This document shows, in pieces, positions 1 to 5,316 of a DNA stretch of 9,360 bases; within the stretch, counting starts at the first letter, position 1, and each line of letters opens with the position of its first letter. Origin of the DNA: Candidatus Paceibacter sp. (lineage in GTDB: Bacteria > Patescibacteriota > Minisyncoccia > Phycocordibacterales > JABAAK01); assembly GCA_014238475.1 (NCBI GenBank), contig JABAAZ010000006.1:1-9360 (forward strand). The letters run 5' to 3'. Made by a program: the position numbers and the translations under genes. The notes below the pieces were generated by a model. The model was not told where the DNA came from. It did not search any database and saw nothing but the letters and a program-made list of their open reading frames with translations.

Positions 1-964
1 CAGTTACTCCAATAACAAGAAAATCAATCTGAGGAAAGATTGGGTCTCTAAAAAGAAAAAGCCACAGCATAGAAAAAAGAGGAATAGCATAACGAAGCGC
101 ATTAATACCTAAATTACTGGTAAGTAAATTTGCTTGCCGGAATGCAACTCCGCCCAGAGCCACAATAAAAAGACCAGTTAAGAATCCAGCCAATAAGATA
201 CGTGTTGTAAATTGCTCTCCCAAAGAAAAAGCAACTATAAATAATACTATTCCTGCAACAAAACTCTGGATAATTCGAGAAATCATAGTGCAATAAATTT
301 CTTCAATATTCTCACCTACCTCTTTAATTTTTTGATGAGACATTGTCGCATGTCTGATGTTGAATGCGGGAGCTAGTGACCTACAAAATGCAGCAAGTAG
401 AACCAGAATTGCCCCAAATAAAACAACTCCACTTACTTCAATTTCAGATGAAGATTCTCCTGACTGCCCAAAGGCAACAAAAGCGAATCCAGTCAATCCA
501 AAAGCAAATAAAATGAAAACCCAAATGGTTAAGCGTTTATATCGCTTGTCTTTACGGAACAACCGGCTACTAAGCAGCACCAAAAATAATGGTGCCATTT
601 CATATATGATAGCTACTGGAATAATATCAATATATTTTGTTGAAATTGATAAAAGCGGGAAAGTAGCAACTCCACTGATGATACATGGTACCAGCAATAA
701 ATTCATACGAACCGAATCTTGTGGCGGTCGAAATACAGCACGCAAAACCTTTGCCGAAAATAGCTTGGGGCGCCATATTATAACGATCAACAAAACACCA
801 CAAAAAGTAAAAATGTTATCTAATGCAGCGAAAAAAAAGGGAGATTTATTAGTCTCACCCCAAGCAATAATCAACACTACAAAAGAAGAGGCAATAACGC
901 TTATCATCATCCAAATAATTGCTAAACGATTATGACTGCTGTTGTTGTTTGTAATATTCTTCAT
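1..964 (-). CDS. DMT/EamA-like multi-pass membrane transporter, copy 1 (3' end cut by window edge)
   Basis: I translated 321 codons without a stop from an ATG at 964 to the window edge. By comparison with copy 2, about 49 residues are missing. The product is very hydrophobic with about ten predicted membrane segments in this part. It has the two-half layout of drug/metabolite transporter (EamA) proteins: 'YEMAPLFLVL' near residues 121-130 closes a helix of the first half, and 'RYAIPLF' near 291-297 is the equivalent in the second. It aligns to copy 2 with no indels and about 68% identity (217 of 321 by hand count). The ATG is chosen because it aligns with the ATG of copy 2. No Shine-Dalgarno is visible. 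A -10-like TATAAT lies 27 bases upstream. Arginine is mostly CGN (13 of 16). The substrate cannot be inferred. The family call is fairly safe; the physiological role is unknown. Confidence 0.8.
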   Translation of the reverse strand, partial: MKNITNNNSSHNRLAIIWMMISVIASSFVVLIIAWGETNKSPFFFAALDNIFTFCGVLLIVIIWRPKLFSAKVLRAVFRPPQDSVRMNLLLVPCIISGVATFPLLSISTKYIDIIPVAIIYEMAPLFLVLLSSRLFRKDKRYKRLTIWVFILFAFGLTGFAFVAFGQSGESSSEIEVSGVVLFGAILVLLAAFCRSLAPAFNIRHATMSHQKIKEVGENIEEIYCTMISRIIQSFVAGIVLFIVAFSLGEQFTTRILLAGFLTGLFIVALGGVAFRQANLLTSNLGINALRYAIPLFSMLWLFLFRDPIFPQIDFLVIGVT

Positions 965-980
965 ATAAAGTTTTTGGTTT

Positions 981-1017
981 AAATTGTAAATATTATACAA
1001 AATTTAATTTTTATCAG
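981..1017 (-). promoter_or_regulatory. Promoter-like block of transporter copy 1
   Basis: Identical over 37 bases to 2175-2211. On the minus strand it contains TATAAT (992-997) inside the inverted repeat TTGTA-N7-TACAA. The -10 ends 27 bases before the ATG. No good -35 is seen; CTGATA is only 14 bases upstream of the -10. The promoter role is inferred. Confidence 0.5.
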
Positions 1018-1024
1018 CTTTTAG

Positions 1025-1044
1025 AATTTAACTAAACTTGTTTT
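1025..1044 (-). repeat. Remnant of the comM 3' end at the duplication junction
   Basis: This 20-base string (aatttaactaaacttgtttt) is identical to 2219-2238, which holds the comM stop codon and last codons (Asn-Lys-Phe-Ser-stop). At 1025-1044 there is no comM gene, so the string is a footprint of the duplicated segment. It abuts the stop codon of transporter copy 2 (1044-1046). Confidence 0.8.
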
Positions 1045-2156
1045 TATATTAAATTAAAATAATCATAAAAACCTATGTTTTGGAGAAGAAGGTATGCAGA
1101 TGTGCCACAAAGCCACAACAAAAGAATCAAAGATTTGTAACCTGTTCGAATTTTAGATCCAAAAGTTAATAGTAAATTAGCTATAATAATTGCAGTTACT
1201 CCAATAACAAGAAAATCAATCTGAGGAAAGATTGGGTCTCTAAAAAGTAAAAGCCACAGTATGGCAAAAATTGGGGTTGTGTAACGAAGTGCGTTTATAC
1301 CTAGGTTGTTGGTAAGCAAGTTTGCCTGCCGGATTGTAGTGACAGACAAAGGTACAATCAAAAAACCTATTAAACACCCGGCCAACAAAACACGCGTTGT
1401 AAGATGTTCCCCTAAATAAAAAGCAATTATTAACAATACTACTCCAGCGACAAGCCGTTGGATAACCAGAGAAAACATAGTACAATAGATTTCTTCAATA
1501 TTTTCACCAGTCTCTTTAATTTTTTTGTGAGCTAATGATGCGTGTCTAATACTAAACGCTGGAGACAAAGCGTTACAAAATGCAGCAAGTAGAGCAAGCA
1601 CTGCGCCTAACAAAATAATTCCACTTATACCAAGTTGAAATGGAAATACACCTGATTGCCCTATGGTAACAAAACCAAAACCAGCCAAACCAAGAGCAAA
1701 TAAAATAAAAATCCAAATGGTTAAACTTTTAAACCTATTCTCTTTACGAAACAATAAGCTGCTAAACAGCACTAAAAACAATGGTGACATTTCATATATG
1801 ATAACTACTGGAATAATATCAATATATCTTGTTGAAATAGATAAAAGAGGATAAGTGGCAATTCCACTAATAATAGATGGGATCAATAGTAAATTCATAC
1901 GACCAGAGCCTTGTGGAGCTTTAAATATAGACCGTAAAACCTTTTTTGAAAATAGTTTAGGTCGCCAGATTAAAACAATGGATAAAAAAACAAAAAACGA
2001 AAAAAAATGTTGTAATGCACCAAAAAGAAATGGGGATTGATTGGTTTCGCCCCAATCAATAACAAAAACCACAAAAGATGAAACAATAACGTGAATTATC
2101 ATGCAAACAAGCGCTGTGCGATTTCGACTGATGTTGTTGTTTATATTGTTTTCCAT
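1044..2156 (-). CDS. DMT/EamA-like multi-pass membrane transporter, copy 2 (complete)
   Basis: A 370-residue integral membrane protein, paralogous to and directly upstream of copy 1. Hydrophobic stretches at roughly 14-34, 42-64, 88-108, 112-136, 144-166, 176-202, 228-248, 254-274, 287-306, 312-332 and 342-360 suggest the ten-helix DMT fold plus one extra C-terminal helix. Short basic loops such as 'FRKENRFK' (136-143) separate helices. The frame stays open to a GTG at 2171, which would add five residues; I prefer the ATG at 2156 because it aligns with the start of copy 1 without gaps. The TAA stop sits at the duplication junction, so the last residues may differ from the ancestral C-terminus. 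Arginine codons are mostly CGN (11 of 15). It has its own promoter-like block after comM. Substrate unknown; metabolite or drug export or import are all possible for the family. Confidence 0.85.
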   Translation of the reverse strand: MENNINNNISRNRTALVCMIIHVIVSSFVVFVIDWGETNQSPFLFGALQHFFSFFVFLSIVLIWRPKLFSKKVLRSIFKAPQGSGRMNLLLIPSIISGIATYPLLSISTRYIDIIPVVIIYEMSPLFLVLFSSLLFRKENRFKSLTIWIFILFALGLAGFGFVTIGQSGVFPFQLGISGIILLGAVLALLAAFCNALSPAFSIRHASLAHKKIKETGENIEEIYCTMFSLVIQRLVAGVVLLIIAFYLGEHLTTRVLLAGCLIGFLIVPLSVTTIRQANLLTNNLGINALRYTTPIFAILWLLLFRDPIFPQIDFLVIGVTAIIIANLLLTFGSKIRTGYKSLILLLWLCGTSAYLLLQNIGFYDYFNLI

Positions 2157-2174
2157 AATAAAATTTTTCACTTC

Positions 2175-2211
2175 AAATTGTAAATATTATACAAAATTTA
2201 ATTTTTATCAG
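2175..2211 (-). promoter_or_regulatory. Promoter-like block of transporter copy 2
   Basis: Same 37-base block as 981-1017, with TATAAT at 2186-2191 within TTGTA-N7-TACAA. The -10 ends 29 bases before the ATG at 2156. It lies between the comM stop and the transporter, so copy 2 could be transcribed independently of the comM operon. Confidence 0.5.
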
Positions 2212-2220
2212 TTTTGATAA
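2205..2220. other. Inverted repeat just after the comM stop
   Basis: ttatca-gttt-tgataa is a perfect 6-base inverted repeat with a 4-base loop, beginning two bases downstream of the comM stop. It could be a weak 3' hairpin or an operator. It lacks G/C pairs and a following T-run on the minus strand, so it does not qualify as an intrinsic terminator. The equivalent site in the left unit (1011-1026) has lost the symmetry. Confidence 0.3.
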
Positions 2221-2221
2221 T

Positions 2222-3790
2222 TTAACTAAACTTGTTTTCTTTGTATTGGATTGCCTCTAATACATGTTCTTTTAATATCTCTTTAGAATGACTAACATCA
2301 GCTATTGTACGCGCACATTTTAATATACGATGATAACTTCTCGGAGAAAGTGATAAGTTTTGTGATGCTGTGTGAAGCATTTCTCTAACATCGTCTTCTA
2401 AAGTTATATAGTTGTCTATATCTCTTGCAGACATTTCTGCGTTTTTTGTAATTTTCTCTTTTTGAAATCTTTCTTTTTGAATCAATCTTGCATTTAAAAC
2501 ACTTTCCCGAGCTTTTTTTGTTTGTGAACCTTCTTTATTTTTTTGATCCAATGTTTTGTAATTTACACTATCGACATATACCCACATATCTATACGATCC
2601 ATTATCGGACCAGTTATTTTTTTCTGATAATTTGCTAAAACATTTGGAAGACAAACACATTCCTGATTACTTCCTTTTTTACCACAAGGACACGGGTTGA
2701 GTGCAGTAACCAATATAACAGAACATGGATAAGATGCTGATCCTGCAGAACGGGAAATTGTAACTGTGTGTTCTTCAAGAGGTTCGCGAAGTGATTCTAT
2801 AACCCTTCTATCAAATTCCGGAAACTCATCCAAAAACAAAACCCCGTTATTTGCGAGAGATATTTCTCCAGGTTTTATTTTTCCTTTACCACCTCCAACT
2901 ATAGAAACATAAGATGATGTGTGGTGTGGTGAGCGAAAAGGGGGAAACAAAATAGGAGAGAAAGAAGATAATTCTCCAGAAATTGAATATATAGAAGTGG
3001 TTTCTATTATCTCTTGTTTTGTGAGAGGTGGAAGTATAGATCTTAGTGCTTTTGCAAGAAGAGTTTTTCCTGTGCCAGGTGGTCCGTACAACATTATGTT
3101 GTGAGATCCTGAAGCTGCTATAGTCAGTGCTCTTTTTACAAATTCTTGTCCTTTTATATCTTCAAATAACATATCATCTTCGTGTTGATTAGATACACCA
3201 GGCTCAAAGGAGTGGATCAGTTTCTCAACAGGAGTTTCGTTGTTTAAATGGGAGACCAGTTGAGATAACGAAGAAACCGGATATATATCCATACCGTCTA
3301 TTAAACTTGCTTCCTTTGTGTTTTGGATTGGAACGTATACTTCAGCTACACCAATACTTTTTAAATATTTTAAAATACACAAAAGACCCCTCACTGATTT
3401 GATTTGTCCATCAAGAGACAACTCCCCAATAAAAACCTTGTCTTTTAATGGGTTTGTGATAAAGCCGCTTGCTTGTAAATAAGCCACGGATATAGCAACA
3501 TCAAACATAGAACCTTCCTTTTTTTTGTCTGCTGGAGCAAGAGAAACTATAATTTTTTGATTTTTTCTTTTTGGGGAAGGAAAGCCAGAGTGTTTTATTG
3601 CAGAGGTTACCCTGTCTCTAGATTCTTCTATAGATTTATCAGCAAGGCCAATAATAACAAAAGAATAAATTCCTCTAGATATATCTATTTCAACTGTTAT
3701 TTTTTCTCCAGACAGTCCGTCTGGTTGTGCTGTTATAACTTTTGCGAATTTTTTATTATCTTTGTTTGTTATTTGATTTTTATATATCAT
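2222..3790 (-). CDS. comM: YifB/ComM family Mg-chelatase-like AAA+ ATPase
   Basis: A 522-residue cytoplasmic ATPase, close to the roughly 510 usual for the family. Residue numbers count the TTG at 3793 as 1. Residues 20-180 form the Lon-protease-like N-terminal domain typical of YifB ('EIDISRG', 'GLADKSIEESRDRV', 'LAPADKKKEGSMFD'). Next come a Walker A 'GPPGTGKT' (237-244), Walker B 'VLFLDEF' (318-324), the 'ALNPCPCG' sensor region, four cysteines at 368, 370, 379 and 381 spaced as in the family's zinc-binding insert, and 'GPIMDRID' (395-402). The C-terminal helical domain includes 'SPRSYHRILK'. Characterised ComM proteins act as branch-migration helicases that aid integration of DNA taken up in natural transformation; the role here is inferred. 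I choose the ATG at 3790 over the TTG before it. The start overlaps the upstream zinc-finger gene by 11 bases, and AAAGAGG just before it is the only SD-like motif seen in the window. Confidence 0.95.
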   Translation of the reverse strand: MIYKNQITNKDNKKFAKVITAQPDGLSGEKITVEIDISRGIYSFVIIGLADKSIEESRDRVTSAIKHSGFPSPKRKNQKIIVSLAPADKKKEGSMFDVAISVAYLQASGFITNPLKDKVFIGELSLDGQIKSVRGLLCILKYLKSIGVAEVYVPIQNTKEASLIDGMDIYPVSSLSQLVSHLNNETPVEKLIHSFEPGVSNQHEDDMLFEDIKGQEFVKRALTIAASGSHNIMLYGPPGTGKTLLAKALRSILPPLTKQEIIETTSIYSISGELSSFSPILFPPFRSPHHTSSYVSIVGGGKGKIKPGEISLANNGVLFLDEFPEFDRRVIESLREPLEEHTVTISRSAGSASYPCSVILVTALNPCPCGKKGSNQECVCLPNVLANYQKKITGPIMDRIDMWVYVDSVNYKTLDQKNKEGSQTKKARESVLNARLIQKERFQKEKITKNAEMSARDIDNYITLEDDVREMLHTASQNLSLSPRSYHRILKCARTIADVSHSKEILKEHVLEAIQYKENKFS

Positions 3791-4160
3791 CAACCTCTTT
3801 GTCTACATGCTCTTTACAAGTTTTAGCTGCTGGGTTTGCATTTAGTCTGTCTAGCTCAATTTTTTTACCACATAACAAACAAATACCATAAGTCCCGTTG
3901 TTTATATTCTCTAAAGCTTTTTTTATGTTGTTGTATCTTGTTTCTAGTTCAGCGACTAAACCAATCCTTTTTTGATAATTTGTTGTTTGCATTGCATCCT
4001 CACCTTCTCCTGCCGGACCATCTGAATTTAAATCTATTTTAGGAATCCAATCCTTTAAATTTGACGAATTTTGAACTGCTATGTTTTTTAATTCATTTAA
4101 AACAATTTTCTCTTCTTCTGTTAGTATTTTTTTAAATTTTTCTTCTTGATCTGCTTTCAT
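3780..4160 (-). CDS. TraR/DksA-family zinc-finger protein
   Basis: A 126-residue, highly charged protein. Residues 1-85 are mostly helical, with a first helix at 3-30 and a second around 60-88, the coiled-coil arrangement of DksA-type proteins. The linker 'GEGEDAMQTT' (51-60) falls where DksA has its acidic coiled-coil tip. The C-terminal finger is C94-x2-C97-x17-C115-x2-H118: the canonical DksA spacing with the last cysteine replaced by histidine. Family members bind in the secondary channel of RNA polymerase and modulate initiation, often with ppGpp. Whether this protein does so is not shown, because the DxxDxA tip motif is not cleanly present. Its start lies 21 bases after the upstream stop, and its stop codon overlaps the start of comM, so translational coupling with comM is likely. 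Confidence 0.85.
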   Translation of the reverse strand: MKADQEEKFKKILTEEEKIVLNELKNIAVQNSSNLKDWIPKIDLNSDGPAGEGEDAMQTTNYQKRIGLVAELETRYNNIKKALENINNGTYGICLLCGKKIELDRLNANPAAKTCKEHVDKEVDDI

Positions 4161-4181
4161 ACTTCTATACTATCATAAACA

Positions 4182-5300
4182 TTATTTTGTAGTTGCTCTG
4201 GCTCTGTTTAATATTTCTATAAAAACTTCTTTATTTGTAGCTATAATTAATGCCCTTGTATTCACTATTGAGTATAAAAGTCTTATTTCTCCATTTGTGT
4301 CTTCTAGGATTCTTGTAGTTTGGTTGTCTATTATATTTGTATAAAAATCTATGTTTTCAAATTCTGCAAGATCCCCTGGATACAAATCAGGAAAGATCTT
4401 TTGTATGTCGTGTATCAGTATTTTCTCCCACGCAAAAACACCAGACTGTGCCCCAGCAAAATTATTGTCTTTCAAATATAAAACAAGAATAAATCCATTT
4501 TTATTTTTTATTGGAAATGTCCCCAAAAAAGATTGTCCAGACAAAGAAGAAAGCAGTAGTGTAGGAATGTTTGTCTTAAAAGATGAAAATAATTCTTTTG
4601 CGCTTATTCGTTCAGGCTGTTCATTTATAATTTTGTAAGGAATTATTTCAGTTAACAAATCAAGTTTTTGATCTTCTAAAATGACTTTTCTAATTGGATC
4701 AATGTCTATTGTTGCATTTATACTGATTGTTTTTTCGGCACCAAATCGCGATTCTATTTTTTCTTCCACTTTTGTTGTCTTTACGGCTATCTTTGTATAA
4801 AAAAGGTAACCAGAGGATATAAAAAGACCACCTATTAAAAAGAAAATAATAAAACTGTATAGTAAAATTTTATTTAAAATATTTTTTTTAGAATATTCTT
4901 TTTGAAAATCTCTTATATCTCTTGCTTTTATCCCTTTTTCTAACCACTGCCCTCTTCTTGTAGAGAAATCTTTCCAAGCTTGCTCAAGTTTAGCTGTCTT
5001 TACTATCGTGTTTTGATCTTTCGGTTCATTTTTTCCTGTTTCTTTGTTTACTTGTTCATTTTTTTCTTGAAGTTCCTTGTTTTTTTTTAACAACTCTAAT
5101 TCTTCTTCTTTTAATTTTTTTTGTTCTATTAAGATCTCTTTTGCTTCCTCTTGCTTCCTTTGAATCTCTTTTGCTTCCTCTTTTGCAACAAAACCGGCGT
5201 CCCCGTGGTGTATGTTTTTTTGATCGTCACCAAAACTTCGAATACTCCTTAGAGGATTTTGTTCATTTTCTTTATTTAAACTTTCTTTGTTTTCTTCCAT
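4182..5300 (-). CDS. Uncharacterised coiled-coil, single-pass membrane protein
   Basis: 372 residues with no named domain that I can assign. Residues 1-37 are polar. Residues 38-90 are a dense Lys/Glu heptad-like region with an internal repeat ('EEAKEIQRKQ', 'EEAKEILIEQ'), a probable coiled coil. Residues 104-143 are basic, ending 'KKNILNK' immediately before one strong hydrophobic helix at about 146-168. By the positive-inside rule the N-terminal part should be cytoplasmic and the roughly 200-residue C-terminal part extracytoplasmic. The C-terminal pattern ('FAGAQSGVFAWE', 'LLYSIVNTRALIIATNKEVFIEILNR') resembles a conserved hypothetical family that I recall from Parcubacteria-type genomes; this is memory, not a search. 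The gene starts 16 bases after the pnp stop and ends 21 bases before the zinc-finger gene, so it is probably co-transcribed. No SD is seen. Confidence 0.8.
   Translation of the reverse strand: MEENKESLNKENEQNPLRSIRSFGDDQKNIHHGDAGFVAKEEAKEIQRKQEEAKEILIEQKKLKEEELELLKKNKELQEKNEQVNKETGKNEPKDQNTIVKTAKLEQAWKDFSTRRGQWLEKGIKARDIRDFQKEYSKKNILNKILLYSFIIFFLIGGLFISSGYLFYTKIAVKTTKVEEKIESRFGAEKTISINATIDIDPIRKVILEDQKLDLLTEIIPYKIINEQPERISAKELFSSFKTNIPTLLLSSLSGQSFLGTFPIKNKNGFILVLYLKDNNFAGAQSGVFAWEKILIHDIQKIFPDLYPGDLAEFENIDFYTNIIDNQTTRILEDTNGEIRLLYSIVNTRALIIATNKEVFIEILNRARATTK
5134..5182. repeat. 30-base tandem repeat encoding EAKEI units in the coiled coil
   Basis: The 19-base string atctcttttgcttcctctt occurs at 5134-5152 and again at 5164-5182, exactly 30 bases (ten codons) apart and in frame. 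It encodes the doubled EEAKEI segments of the membrane protein's coiled coil. It looks like a slippage or duplication product within the gene. Confidence 0.75.
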
Positions 5301-5316
5301 ATGATAGTTTATATCA

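Larger units (their letters stand above)
1..1044. repeat. Tandem duplication unit, left copy
   Basis: Aligns to 1193-2238 with an offset of 1192 bases in the gene and 1194 upstream of it (one 2-base indel in the 5' leader). It covers most of transporter copy 1, its promoter region and a remnant of the comM 3' end. The unit continues past the left window edge. Confidence 0.88.
1193..2238. repeat. Tandem duplication unit, right copy (portion alignable in this window)
   Basis: The counterpart of 1-1044. Homology ends inside the last five codons of comM: after 2238 the sequence diverges from what follows 1044. The full unit is about 1.19 kb and starts near 1045, where copy 2 ends. Confidence 0.88.

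Noticed and set aside
357..935. Plus-strand open frame of 192 codons
   Set aside because: It is antisense to transporter copy 1. The equivalent plus-strand region in copy 2 (1663-2040) encodes a similar but interrupted sequence, so it is a shadow of the conserved minus-strand gene.
1..964. Copy 1 as a decayed pseudogene
   Set aside because: All 321 visible codons are open and align without indels to copy 2, with membrane segments kept, so it looks functional within the window.
1240..1485. Minus-strand open frame of 81 codons inside copy 2
   Set aside because: It lies in another frame of the transporter gene, has no recognisable protein features, and the transporter frame fully explains the region.
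2205..2220. Intrinsic terminator after comM
   Set aside because: The hairpin has only one G/C pair per arm and no T-run follows on the comM strand, so it does not meet terminator criteria.
5134..5182. Short direct repeats as part of a CRISPR array or regulatory repeat
   Set aside because: There are only two units, in frame within a coiled-coil coding region, and the repeat is explained by the doubled EAKEI peptide.
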